DNA from: an uncultured Prevotella sp.
Lineage (GTDB): Bacteria > Bacteroidota > Bacteroidia > Bacteroidales > Bacteroidaceae
NCBI GenBank assembly: GCA_900544825.1
Contig: UQWP01000065.1
Span: 1-21,664 of the forward strand
Reading direction: 5' to 3'
DNA length: 21,664 nt
Position 1 is the stretch's first letter; the number at the start of each line of letters is the position of its first letter. This document shows, piece by piece, positions 14,094 through 21,664 of the stretch. Both the position numbers and the translations under genes were made by a program. The notes under the pieces were generated by a model. The model saw nothing but the letters and a program-made list of their open reading frames with translations. It made no database searches and had not been told where the DNA came from.

Positions 14094-15509
14094 ATGAAAA
14101 TGATTCATGGAAAAATGAAGAAGGGCATCACGGCAAGAAGCCTGATGATGCTCCTAGCATTGGCAGGTTCTAACTACTGCCATGCACAGCAAGCTACTCC
14201 TGCGAAGAATGCAGAAGAGGCAAAGGCACAAGCTACCATCGTGGTTAGCAATCCAACTTCCATCCCCCGCACGGAGCTTATCTCTCTCAATATGAGCGAG
14301 ATGAAGGCGAAGCTGGGCAATGCCACCCCCAAGAAGGGAGAGGCTTATATCGTGAAGAACAAGCGAGGACAGCAGATCGGCTCGCAGATTACTCACGATG
14401 GACTTCTGCTCATCAATGCCAGCGTGCGCCCTCACGGCTCTGCCACTTACTACGTGAGCATCGGCAAGCCTTACCAGCAGAAGGTTTATGCCACCGGCGC
14501 TCTCTATAAGATAAGAAAAGACGATATCGCCTGGGAGAACGACCGTTGTGCCTACCGCGTATATGGCCCTGCCCTTCAGAAGACCGGCGAGCGCTCCTTC
14601 GGCACTGACATCTGGGTGAAGAACACTCCTGATACCGTGGTTTACGAGCGATACATCAAGGATATGAACGGAAACATGAGGGGCGATAAGATGGATGCCA
14701 AGGTGAGAGCCTTGCAGAAGCAGGAGAAGTCTTTGGAAAGCCAAGCCAGGAATGAAAAGAACAAGGCAAAGGCTGCCAAACTCGAGAACCAGCTGAAGGC
14801 TTTGCAAGCTCAGCGCAAGTCTCTTCAGGCAGAATCACGAGAGACGGATATCCTCTCCTCCTTCCATCTCGACCATGGCAACGGATTGGATCCTTATCGT
14901 GTGGGCGCTACCCTGGGATTGGGTGCACCAAGCCTGATGGTGGGCAAGAACCAGGTTCTGCCTTACTGCTACAAGGATTACAGGATATTGGATAACGGTC
15001 CGCTCCGCTTCACCGTAGAACTGACTTACAACCCATCTGCCGTAGGCGATATGAAGAACGTGGTGGAACACCGCATCATCTCGCTCGACAAGGGCAGCAA
15101 CTTCAACAAGATGACCGTATGGTATGACGGCTTGACCACTCCTACCGATTTCGCCACCGGTTTCCCAATCCACGAGGAGGATACGGAGACGAAGACCTTC
15201 GCCAAGGATTACGTAAGCTATGCCGACCCTACTGATAACGTAGAGGTGAACAACTCGCAGGTTTTCGTGGGCGTACTCTTCCCAGAAGGCATCGACCACA
15301 CCTACTACCAGCTCTTCGACAAGAAGCACGATGGTGCCACCGGCCATGCTCTCGGCTTGAAGCGTGGCTTGAAGAACCAGGAGAAGTACAGCTATTACTT
15401 CGGTGCTGCATGGAGCAAATATGATGTAAGGAGCTATGCCGAATGGCAGATCCGCATCAAGGATTACCTGGATGCATTGAAGACTCCTCTCCAGGTTGAG
15501 GTGAAATAG
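14094..15509 (+). CDS. Secreted DUF4861 family protein
   Basis: A 471-residue exported protein with a signal peptide ending near CHA-QQ (residue 31); ATG 14094 and ATG 14115 are both plausible starts. Most of the mature part matches my recollection of DUF4861, a Bacteroidetes family often found among carbohydrate-degradation genes: ATIVVSNPTSIPRTELISL at its start, LLINASVRPHGSATYYV, ENDRCAYRVYGPALQ, then GLDPYRVGATLGLG and the aromatic-rich C-terminus. Residues about 202-247 form a Lys/Gln/Glu-rich coiled coil (RALQKQEKSLESQAR and ALQAQRKSLQAES) that interrupts the domain. Catalytic residues are not known to me. No sugar-utilisation genes are adjacent, so the context does not reveal a substrate. 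No standard promoter is evident in front. Confidence 0.8.
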   Translation: MKMIHGKMKKGITARSLMMLLALAGSNYCHAQQATPAKNAEEAKAQATIVVSNPTSIPRTELISLNMSEMKAKLGNATPKKGEAYIVKNKRGQQIGSQITHDGLLLINASVRPHGSATYYVSIGKPYQQKVYATGALYKIRKDDIAWENDRCAYRVYGPALQKTGERSFGTDIWVKNTPDTVVYERYIKDMNGNMRGDKMDAKVRALQKQEKSLESQARNEKNKAKAAKLENQLKALQAQRKSLQAESRETDILSSFHLDHGNGLDPYRVGATLGLGAPSLMVGKNQVLPYCYKDYRILDNGPLRFTVELTYNPSAVGDMKNVVEHRIISLDKGSNFNKMTVWYDGLTTPTDFATGFPIHEEDTETKTFAKDYVSYADPTDNVEVNNSQVFVGVLFPEGIDHTYYQLFDKKHDGATGHALGLKRGLKNQEKYSYYFGAAWSKYDVRSYAEWQIRIKDYLDALKTPLQVEVK

Positions 15510-15594
15510 AAACTTCGAATACAACATTTTTATCTCACTAGGAAATATTAGTTTCTTCACAGTGTAAATGTTTGTAATCCACAGAGAAAGTTAT

Positions 15595-15678
15595 GTTCCG
15601 CAGTATTGAACTTAAGTTCAACACTGCGGAATACAAGTTCAGCACTTCTGAACATAGGTTCAAAAGTGCTGAATATAG
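15595..15678. repeat. Four-unit tandem array, 21-base period, forming two hairpins
   Basis: Units start at 15595, 15616, 15637 and 15658. Each reads GTTC, about nine variable bases, then GAAC or GAAT and a 4-base AT-rich end. Unit 1 pairs with unit 2: TTCCGCAGTATTGAAC with GTTCAACACTGCGGAA, one mismatch. Unit 3 pairs with unit 4: TTCAGCACTTCTGAAC with GTTCAAAAGTGCTGAA, one mismatch. Unit 3 is also a hairpin by itself (GTTCAG/CTGAAC). A T run follows. The array lies in the 234-base gap between convergent genes, so it could act as a double terminator as well as a repeat. Confidence 0.75.
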
Positions 15679-15743
15679 TTTTTAATTAAGAGTAGAAGAA
15701 ATACCCGTTCTGCTAAAATCTTAATTCATTTATTGCAATCAAT

Positions 15744-16625
15744 TTACTTCGTCATCTCGAAGCCAATGCGCACGCCATCGTAGTTATCCACAATGCTGCT
15801 CACGGCACTCATCGTAGTGCTGCCGGTAAGATTCAGCTTGCTCAGGGTCTTGATCAGGGTGAGCAGCTTCTTCTGCTCGAAGAGAAGGCTGATGCCATTG
15901 GTGGTGCGGGTGGCAAAACCCGACATACTCAGCAGCAAGCCCTTCAGCTGGATGGCATGCGTCTTCTCATCGAAGGTATAGGTGCCGCTCCATGACTTGC
16001 CGTCGATTTTGGCAGCAAAGGTGCCATCGGTCTTGAAGGTAAAGTAGGTATTGCTCTTGCTGAAGCCGAACTTGGTGTAGTACTTGCTCAGATCCTCCTC
16101 TATCTTGTTGGCAGCAATCTCGCCGCCAGCCTTTGCCAGCAGGTTCTCTGATGTGAAGGCGCAACCTGGCTTGCTGTACTTCCAGGTGTGGGCGCAGAGA
16201 TCTGCCTGCGAGAAGGTGGCAGAACCAATCACATTGTTCAGAATGCCATTGATGATGCTGCTGCCGGTAGAGCTGCTGCCGGTAGTAGTGCCGCCTCCCA
16301 GCAAACCGCCTAATACGCCTGCCACTACGCTTCCTGCAGAATAACCGCTATTGGTGGTTGCCGAAGTAGATGTGGCAGGAGTAGATGCCGAAGAAGATGA
16401 AGTAGATGTTGCTGCTGAAGATGTGGTAGCAGCTGAAGAAGAAGTAGTCTTCTTGGCAGTAGTCTTCTTGGTAGTAGTTTTCTTCTTCGATGTCTTTTTA
16501 GTTGTTTTCTTCACAGGCATCAATTCAGAAAGTGAAGCCTCCTGAACAGCTTCATTCATTGCGCATACATTGCTGCCGGAAGTGCAGGCAAGCACCAGGG
16601 CAGCCATTAAAAATACCTTTTTCAT
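15744..16625 (-). CDS. DUF4923 family envelope protein with a Lys/Thr/Ser-rich linker
   Basis: A 293-residue exported protein. The N-terminus is a signal peptide (MKKVFLMAALVLAC). C14 in VLAC could be a lipobox, although cleavage by signal peptidase I near VCA-M is also possible. Residues about 37-95 are low-complexity: first KKTTKKTSKKKTTTKKTT, then a long Ser/Ala/Thr run, probably a flexible linker across or along the envelope. A Gly/Ser-rich segment (GVLGGLLGGGTTTG) follows. The C-terminal 160 residues match my memory of DUF4923, a lipocalin-like Bacteroidetes domain: LCAHTWKYSKPGCAFTSENL, FTFKTDGTFAAKIDGKSWSG and the final GVRIGFEMTK. Function unknown. It is transcribed alone from a promoter near 16725. 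Confidence 0.8.
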   Translation of the reverse strand: MKKVFLMAALVLACTSGSNVCAMNEAVQEASLSELMPVKKTTKKTSKKKTTTKKTTAKKTTSSSAATTSSAATSTSSSSASTPATSTSATTNSGYSAGSVVAGVLGGLLGGGTTTGSSSTGSSIINGILNNVIGSATFSQADLCAHTWKYSKPGCAFTSENLLAKAGGEIAANKIEEDLSKYYTKFGFSKSNTYFTFKTDGTFAAKIDGKSWSGTYTFDEKTHAIQLKGLLLSMSGFATRTTNGISLLFEQKKLLTLIKTLSKLNLTGSTTMSAVSSIVDNYDGVRIGFEMTK

Positions 16626-16709
16626 TTTTTACTTTCTATTTATTATAATTGTAACTTTCGTTTTAAAAATGCATCCTGCTTATATGATGCAGCGTTTTCT
16701 TTTTCGCTG

Positions 16710-16741
16710 CAAAGTTCGCACTTTTTCCGCAAATAACAAAA
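16710..16741 (-). promoter_or_regulatory. Minus-strand promoter of the DUF4923 gene
   Basis: On the minus strand, TTTTG (16741-16737) and GAACTTTG (16717-16710) are 19 bases apart, close to the Bacteroidetes consensus. The leader to the start is about 80 bases and contains a GCATC/GATGC hairpin. The gap 16626-16948 holds this promoter, the plus promoter at 16916 and otherwise plain AT-rich DNA. Confidence 0.5.
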
Positions 16742-16915
16742 AAAATTGCTTATTTCATCATTATTTGTTATTTTCTTAGACGAAAGAGATGCCAAAAAGT
16801 TCAAATATCGTTCAGAAATTGGCATAAATGTTTCATTTTTTTGACATACATCAAAAAAGAACGATTATTAGCATAAATTTCTCAAAAAGTGTACCCGAAT
16901 ATGATAAGAAAGCCC

Positions 16916-16923
16916 TATCTTTG
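16916..16923 (+). promoter_or_regulatory. -7 element of the small-protein transcript
   Basis: TATCTTTG matches TAnnTTTG, 25 bases before the ATG of the 38-codon gene. The -33 element is weak. Confidence 0.6.
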
Positions 16924-16948
16924 CACCGTTAACAAATCACAATAGGTT

Positions 16949-17065
16949 ATGAATGATTTAATTAAGGTCAACACAATGAGTGAGAACAAGGCATTGAACA
17001 AGTGCCAGGAGATTCTCAACGAACGCCGTGAGGCACTTGCTTCTAAGGCGAAGAAGAATGACTAA
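16949..17065 (+). CDS. Small 38-residue charged protein
   Basis: The frame starts with MNDLIKVNTMSENKALNKCQ and ends ASKAKKND, predicted as one amphipathic helix. It has a good promoter 25 bases upstream and a strong terminator downstream, so this short transcript is clearly designed to carry something small. Codon choice (aag, gag, cgc, ctc, gct) resembles that of neighbouring core genes. I know no function. Its last codons overlap the start of a second very basic ORF in another frame (ATGACTAA). Confidence 0.65.
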   Translation: MNDLIKVNTMSENKALNKCQEILNERREALASKAKKND

Positions 17066-17156
17066 GGGTAACTTTCGCAAGAGAGTGCTCTTGAGGAAAT
17101 TACGTAAGAGAGAAAGGAAATTACGTAAAAAGATTATTTTCAGAATGACTCTTTGA
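17058..17156 (+). CDS. Very basic 32-residue ORF overlapping the preceding gene
   Basis: The ATG lies eight bases inside the 38-codon gene (ATGACTAA overlap), an arrangement suited to translational coupling. The peptide begins MTKGNFRKRVLLRKLRKRE; about half its residues are Arg or Lys. It contains a 7-residue duplication (RKLRKRE, RKLRKKI) from a 21-base tandem repeat (17094-17114 and 17115-17135). It stops 22 bases before the terminator. It could be a nucleic-acid-binding small protein, or a chance frame. Confidence 0.4.
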   Translation: MTKGNFRKRVLLRKLRKRERKLRKKIIFRMTL

Positions 17157-17177
17157 TACCACAAAGAGAAAAAAGGC

Positions 17178-17222
17178 AAAAAGTCCCGTTGGCGAGTAAA
17201 ATCGTTCAACGGGACTTTTTTG
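17178..17222. terminator. Bidirectional terminator between small-protein genes and the M16 protease
   Basis: AAAAAGTCCCGTTG at 17178-17191 pairs perfectly with CAACGGGACTTTTT at 17207-17220. T runs occur on both strands, so it can end the plus-strand small-protein message and the minus-strand protease message. Confidence 0.88.
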
Positions 17223-17259
17223 ATATTTATGCTGATCGGGATGATATCCCACAGAGATA

Positions 17260-20079
17260 TTATTCCTTACTCTTCTCAGCCTTCATGATCACCTCGATGT
17301 GGTTGCCGCTCTTCAGGAGTACATTCTTGAGGAAGTCGGAAATCTGTTCACCACGGAGGTTCTTCACAAACTCCTTATAGCCGGTATAGTTATCGAAACC
17401 GAGACCTGTATAGTTGGCAAGAACGCCGAGCCAGTAGCCATTGTTCTTCTCATCCACACCTGCCTGCTTCAGGAGGATCTCCTTCACCTTCTGCAAGTCG
17501 GCAGCATCTACCTGCTTCTCAACCTCTTCTACACCCTTGAAGAAATAGGTGATGGCGGTATCAGCCTTCTCCGGATTCAAGCCGGCATTGGCGGTGATGC
17601 TGATGGATGCCTTGTCGTCGAAATCGCGGAGCATGCCAAAAGTGGCTCCTGCATGGTAAGCTGCACTCAACTGTTCGCGGATGGTGCGCAGATACTGCAT
17701 CTCCAGCAGGCGTGAGGTTACATCTGCCAGTACCATATTCTGCATAGAGAATGGCAACTTGGTGCTCCAGATCTCTGATGCCTGGGTTTGAGGATTAGAC
17801 ATCGCCTTGGTAAAGTTGTTCTTCACCTCGCCCTTGGCGTATGGAATCTCCTTGTTCTTCAGCTTGAAGCCATTGTTTGGCAAGCTGGCGATATACTGCT
17901 CGATGAGCGGAAGGAGGGTCTTCTCATCGTAGTTGCCCACGAAGTAGAAGGTGAAGTCCTTGGCATTGCCGTAATACTGCTTGGCAAGTGCCATCAGGCG
18001 ATCGTAGTTGATGGCCTTGATCTCATCAGAAGTAGGAATGCGGCCAATCTTGCTGCCCAGGTAAAGAGTGCTCTGCAATGAATCCTGATATACCATATTA
18101 GGATTGTTGCTCTGGTTGGCCAATATGGTGGCATAGGTATTCTGAAGATTCTTGAACGACTTCTCGTCCTTGCTCAATGCTGTCATCTTGAGATAGATGA
18201 GCTGCATCAGGGTCTCCACGTCCTTAGGAGTAGAATTTCCGGAAAGGCCATGGCTATAAGGATTGATAGTGAATGATACACCTGCCTGCTTGCCTGCGAG
18301 CGCCTTTTCGAGTTCGGTGCTTGAGAAGCTGCCCAAACCGCTGGCACCCCAAGCCTCGGTCATCAGCATGATGCTAGGGTAATCACTCTTCTCGAGAGCA
18401 GAATAACCCACCTTGGCACCGGCTGCGAAGAGAATCTCATTATCCTTGAAATCGGTCTTCTTCAATACCACTTTGGCACCATTGGAAAGAGTAAGCTGCT
18501 TGTAACCCAGCTGCTTGTTCTCTACGGTCTTCTTGATCTTGCCAGCCTTAGGCAACTGAGCCATCAACGGCTCCTGCTTCACGTTGTCCACGTATGCCTC
18601 CAGCTTCTCTGAGCGCACCTGCTTCACTACGTCGGCAAGCTCCTTCTCGGTAGGATAAACGGCACCCTCTGCCTCGCGCATCAGCACCATCGATACCAGG
18701 TTGGTATCGCTCTGACAAACCAGCTGCTTGGCATAGGCATTGATGGCCTCCAATGGCAACTGAGGTACTACCATCTTGTAGATCTGACTCTCGTCCTCTA
18801 CCGATGGAATCGGCTCGTTGGAGATGAAGTGATCCACATACTGGGTGGTAAACTGCTCGTTCTTCATCTTATCCTTGTTGGCAAGGGTCTTATCAACCCG
18901 GCTCAGGAACTCCTCCTTGGCACGCTGATACTCAGTGGCGGTGAATCCGAAGTCGTGCATGCGCTTTGCCTCACGCAATACGGCTGCATAAGCCTCCTTT
19001 ACCTTACCCGGCTTTGCCACACCGATAAGACTGAAGGCACCCTTGGTAGAAGAGAGCAGGAAGTCGCCGTCGTCGGCACCTGCCTGAAGGAATGGGCAGT
19101 CAGCTTCCTGGGCAATCTCGGCATAGCGTGCACCCAGCATAGAGGTAATCACATTGTCCATATATCCCTTCATGAGATAGCTCATGTCGCCCTTCATCGC
19201 ATTAGGGATGGCTGGATGCTTCATGAAGATATTGAAGAGATCATACTGCTGCTCCTTGTCCTTGTCGATTACATAGATGGCTGTATCATTATCGGCTACT
19301 TCCACCGGCTCTATCTTAGCGGCATTGGCAGGCACCTTGATGCCCGAGAAGAGCTCCTTGATCTTGTTCTCGATATGGTTGACATCTACATCACCCACAA
19401 CGATGATAGCCTGATTGTCTGGGCGATACCACTTGCGGTAGTAAGCACGCAGGGTTTCCGGCTTGCAGCCGTCGATGACGCTCATCAATCCGATAGGGAA
19501 ACGGTAGCCGTACTTGTTGTTCTGATAGAGTTTTGGCAATGAGCGCTCTATCATGCGCTGCTGACCCACGATGCGCATACGGTACTCATTGTGTACCACG
19601 TCGCGCTCGTCATTGATGGCTTCCTCGGTAAGAGAGATGCCGTTGCTCCAATCCTTGAGGATGAGCATGCATGAATCTACGGCTGTAGGGCGGGTAGTAG
19701 GTACATCGGTGAAGTAATATACGGTTTTCTCTACGCTGGTATAGGCATTGAGATTTCTACCATACTCCACGCCGATGCTCTGCAGGTAATCCTGGAGGGA
19801 ATTACCCTTGAAGTGATCGGTACCGTTGAAGGCGAGGTGCTCGAGGAGGTGAGCCAAACCGCGCTGATCATCGTTCTCATTGATAGAACCCACTTTCTGG
19901 GCGATGTAGAAGCTGGCTACATGCTCAGGATAACTGTTGTGGCGAATGTAGTAAGTCAATCCATTGTCGAGATGACCAATCTTCACATTCTTATCCACAG
20001 GAATGGCTGGCATCTGTGCCATCGCACTTCCCACAGATAAACACAGCAGAAACGCTGCAAAAATCTTTCTTAGTTTCAT
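17260..20079 (-). CDS. M16 family (pitrilysin/insulinase-like) zinc protease
   Basis: A 939-residue exported metallopeptidase with a signal peptide (MKLRKIFAAFLLCLSVGSAMA, cut near AMA-Q), so probably periplasmic. The inverted zinc motif HLLEH is at residues 77-81 with third ligand E158 in NDERDVVHNEY, exactly 77 residues on, as in pitrilysin. The N-terminal M16 domain pair is catalytic. A second, homologous half begins around residue 520 (KQLGYKQLTLSNGAKVVLKK) and lacks the zinc motif, as usual in fused M16 proteins. The LRTIREQLSAAYHAGA segment near the C-terminal end is the R/Y-containing substrate-binding block. Length is normal for Bacteroidetes members, which degrade peptides in the periplasm; the substrate is unknown. 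It is monocistronic between two terminators. Confidence 0.95.
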   Translation of the reverse strand: MKLRKIFAAFLLCLSVGSAMAQMPAIPVDKNVKIGHLDNGLTYYIRHNSYPEHVASFYIAQKVGSINENDDQRGLAHLLEHLAFNGTDHFKGNSLQDYLQSIGVEYGRNLNAYTSVEKTVYYFTDVPTTRPTAVDSCMLILKDWSNGISLTEEAINDERDVVHNEYRMRIVGQQRMIERSLPKLYQNNKYGYRFPIGLMSVIDGCKPETLRAYYRKWYRPDNQAIIVVGDVDVNHIENKIKELFSGIKVPANAAKIEPVEVADNDTAIYVIDKDKEQQYDLFNIFMKHPAIPNAMKGDMSYLMKGYMDNVITSMLGARYAEIAQEADCPFLQAGADDGDFLLSSTKGAFSLIGVAKPGKVKEAYAAVLREAKRMHDFGFTATEYQRAKEEFLSRVDKTLANKDKMKNEQFTTQYVDHFISNEPIPSVEDESQIYKMVVPQLPLEAINAYAKQLVCQSDTNLVSMVLMREAEGAVYPTEKELADVVKQVRSEKLEAYVDNVKQEPLMAQLPKAGKIKKTVENKQLGYKQLTLSNGAKVVLKKTDFKDNEILFAAGAKVGYSALEKSDYPSIMLMTEAWGASGLGSFSSTELEKALAGKQAGVSFTINPYSHGLSGNSTPKDVETLMQLIYLKMTALSKDEKSFKNLQNTYATILANQSNNPNMVYQDSLQSTLYLGSKIGRIPTSDEIKAINYDRLMALAKQYYGNAKDFTFYFVGNYDEKTLLPLIEQYIASLPNNGFKLKNKEIPYAKGEVKNNFTKAMSNPQTQASEIWSTKLPFSMQNMVLADVTSRLLEMQYLRTIREQLSAAYHAGATFGMLRDFDDKASISITANAGLNPEKADTAITYFFKGVEEVEKQVDAADLQKVKEILLKQAGVDEKNNGYWLGVLANYTGLGFDNYTGYKEFVKNLRGEQISDFLKNVLLKSGNHIEVIMKAEKSKE

Positions 20080-20123
20080 CTGCTATTGATTTATAAAATT
20101 ACTTGTTTCAAATATTCCGTTTG

Positions 20124-20154
20124 CAAAAATACACAAAATAAAAAAGATTTGCAA
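20124..20154 (-). promoter_or_regulatory. Minus-strand promoter of the M16 protease
   Basis: On the minus strand, TATTTTTG (20131-20124) fits TAnnTTTG with a TTG about 20 bases upstream (20154-20152). The upstream half overlaps the terminator of the preceding MATE gene. Confidence 0.55.
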
Positions 20155-20193
20155 GCATTTGGGAGATTATCTTCCCCAATACCTGCAAATCTT
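20138..20193 (-). terminator. Terminator of the MATE gene
   Basis: AAGATTTGCA at 20144-20153 pairs perfectly with 20184-20193, with an inner stem (TTGGG-AGAT with ATCT-CCCCAA). On the minus strand it is followed by a T run. It lies just 10 bases after the MATE stop. Confidence 0.8.
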
Positions 20194-20202
20194 AACATAA
20201 AA

Positions 20203-21582
20203 CTAACATTGGAAGCTTTTCATCCACGAACCGCGGTAAAGGCGGATGAGGAAAAGCGTGCCTCTGAGGGTAAGCTCCGTAGCCATCGCTATCCAGACTC
20301 CCTCCAAGCCATAGCTCTTGGAAAGGGCATAAGCCAGGGTAAGGCGCACCAGCCACATGGTACCCAGATTGATGGCGGCTGGCTTGCGGGTATCACCCGC
20401 TCCCACACAGACACAATAGGTGACGATGCTCGCTGCAAAGAAAGGCTCGGCAAAAGCCTCGATGCGAAGGCAGGTAGTACCCAGCTCGCGGATGCTCTCC
20501 ACCGGTGACAGCACACCTATCATCTCGGGGGCAAAGACATACATCACCACTCCCATCAATGCCATCACGCACATGCCCAATCCCACCGTCATATAGGCGA
20601 AATTGCGGCAGAGATCGGTACGTCCGGCTCCATGCGTCTGACCCACCAGGGTGGTGGCGGCATCACCGATACCATAACCCGGCATATAGCAGAGGCTCTC
20701 GGCGGTGATGGCAAACGAGTGGGCAGCTATGGCGATATTGCCCAATGGTGCCACGATCATGGTGCTCACTATCTGCGCACCGCTCATCAGGATATTCTGT
20801 ATGGCTATCGGGATGCTGATCTTGCAGGCATGGTGCACGTATTCCTTCACCCACCGGAAAGGTTCCTTGTCCTGACGCAGATTGAGAATCCGGTTCCGGC
20901 ATGCCGTGAGGTAGAGATTAGGCAGCGAGATGCAGATATAGGCAAGCGCCGTGCCGCAGGCAGCTCCCACTACGCCCATCTTCATGATGTAGATGAAGAG
21001 GTAATTGAACATCACATCGCAGAGGCAGATCAACACCGCCATCACACTCGGGGTATGCATGTTGCCTGCCGACTTGAGCATCATCTCAGAGATATGATAC
21101 AGGAATACGAAGGGCAACGCCAAACCGTATATCAGAAAATACCGCGAGGAATTTCCCGCAATATCTGCACCGCCACCCAGCCAATAAGGCAGATGGGAAT
21201 GCACACCTACGCATGCCAGGGTAACACAAAGGCTGAACGCCAAACCGCATATCAGGGCATGGCGGAATACCTGGCGAGCCTTCACGAAATCGTTGGCTCC
21301 GATGAAATGAGCCACCTGTACCGAGAAACCGGTAGCTGCCGCACTGAGAAAACTACCAATGAGCCAGGTAGTTGATTCGATGAGTCCGATACTAGCCGAA
21401 GCCTCAGCACCCAGATGCCCCACCATGGATGCATCGATGAAGAACATCATCACGGTGGAAATCTGTGCCAGCATGGAGGGAATACTCAACCCCACGATGA
21501 GATTGAGTTTCTCGCTGCGAGTCATCGCCCTACCCTCGCGTATCGACTCCATCAGATAATCTGTCTTATTCTTGAATAACAT
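20203..21582 (-). CDS. MATE family multidrug/cation efflux transporter
   Basis: A 459-residue inner-membrane protein with about 12 hydrophobic segments in two related halves, the layout of MATE exporters that use Na+ or H+ gradients to expel cationic compounds. Family blocks are visible: LSIPSMLAQISTVMMFFIDA with the nearby MVGHLGA, TGFSVQVAHFIGANDF (the conserved QxxG/A region), and in the second half QNILMSGAQIVSTMIVAPLG and GIGDAATTLVGQTHGAG. Closest in feel to NorM/DinF-type proteins. The ATG at 21582 is the first; a second in-frame ATG at 21552 is possible. Substrate unknown. No TAnnTTTG promoter is seen directly upstream; a hairpin lies at 21618-21654. Confidence 0.93.
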   Translation of the reverse strand: MLFKNKTDYLMESIREGRAMTRSEKLNLIVGLSIPSMLAQISTVMMFFIDASMVGHLGAEASASIGLIESTTWLIGSFLSAAATGFSVQVAHFIGANDFVKARQVFRHALICGLAFSLCVTLACVGVHSHLPYWLGGGADIAGNSSRYFLIYGLALPFVFLYHISEMMLKSAGNMHTPSVMAVLICLCDVMFNYLFIYIMKMGVVGAACGTALAYICISLPNLYLTACRNRILNLRQDKEPFRWVKEYVHHACKISIPIAIQNILMSGAQIVSTMIVAPLGNIAIAAHSFAITAESLCYMPGYGIGDAATTLVGQTHGAGRTDLCRNFAYMTVGLGMCVMALMGVVMYVFAPEMIGVLSPVESIRELGTTCLRIEAFAEPFFAASIVTYCVCVGAGDTRKPAAINLGTMWLVRLTLAYALSKSYGLEGVWIAMATELTLRGTLFLIRLYRGSWMKSFQC

Positions 21583-21617
21583 ATTTTTCTCTTATTAATT
21601 GTGCTAACGAAATCGAG

Positions 21618-21654
21618 TAGGAGGTAAACACTAATCATAGGTGTTTATCTCCTA
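21618..21654. other. 14-bp hairpin upstream of the MATE gene
   Basis: TAGGAGGTAAACAC at 21618-21631 pairs with GTGTTTATCTCCTA at 21641-21654, one mismatch, loop of nine bases. The plus side is followed by ATTTT, so it may be a terminator of something outside the window or a leader structure of the MATE message. Confidence 0.5.
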
Positions 21655-21664
21655 TTTTCATGTT

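Noticed and set aside
16351..16545. Plus-strand ORF rich in Val/Ala/Asp/Glu
   Set aside because: It is the antisense of the Lys/Thr/Ser low-complexity linker of the DUF4923 gene.
18829..19542. Plus-strand 237-codon ORF inside the M16 protease
   Set aside because: Antisense shadow of a well-supported protease with intact catalytic motifs.

Overview
The window looks like chromosome from a Bacteroidales bacterium, most likely Prevotella/Segatella. The case rests on three things. The gene families include DUF3810, DUF4861, DUF4923, a DUF6621-like protein, carboxynorspermidine synthase next to recA, and the Bacteroidetes-type AAA-ATPase and polyvalent-protein kinase. Promoters repeatedly show the Bacteroidetes -7 element TAnnTTTG, sometimes with TTTG about 20 bases upstream. 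Most genes have no strong Shine-Dalgarno sequence. This is a judgement from recognition; no database search was run.

Layout. 1-1250: a membrane-anchored DUF3810 putative metalloprotease. 1340-5620: a degenerate accessory stretch. It holds a sigma-70-like gene cut off after region 2; a 760-base non-coding inverted-repeat element (MITE-like) full of 22-base tandem repeats; a further 22-base array outside it; a solo polyvalent-protein kinase; a vWA gene broken by an internal deletion; and an AAA-ATPase gene that has lost its nuclease domain in frame. 5650-9380: crcB, then a probable operon of a DUF6621-like protein, carboxynorspermidine synthase and recA. 9380-11600: dnaK behind an unusual control region (palindrome, -24/-12-like promoter, possible 15-codon leader peptide). 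11650-15700: a HAD hydrolase, a small conserved-looking charged protein, a possible 26-residue ORF, a cyclophilin and a secreted DUF4861 protein; two related hairpin elements lie after the HAD and cyclophilin genes. 15740-21600: mainly minus-strand genes for a DUF4923 envelope protein, a large M16 zinc protease and a MATE transporter, interrupted by a plus-strand transcript encoding two overlapping very small proteins.

The core genes are ordinary housekeeping functions: DNA repair, polyamine synthesis, protein folding, fluoride resistance, envelope proteolysis and efflux. The most unusual signal is in non-coding DNA. At least four separate clusters show a 21-22 base period in which each unit is itself a short palindrome or pairs with another unit, while unit sequence varies from cluster to cluster. 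One cluster sits inside the MITE-like element, an architecture that recalls the minisatellite-bearing MITE described in Porphyromonas gingivalis. The neighbouring genes carry several independent truncations or internal deletions, so this stretch is probably a plastic, decaying region.
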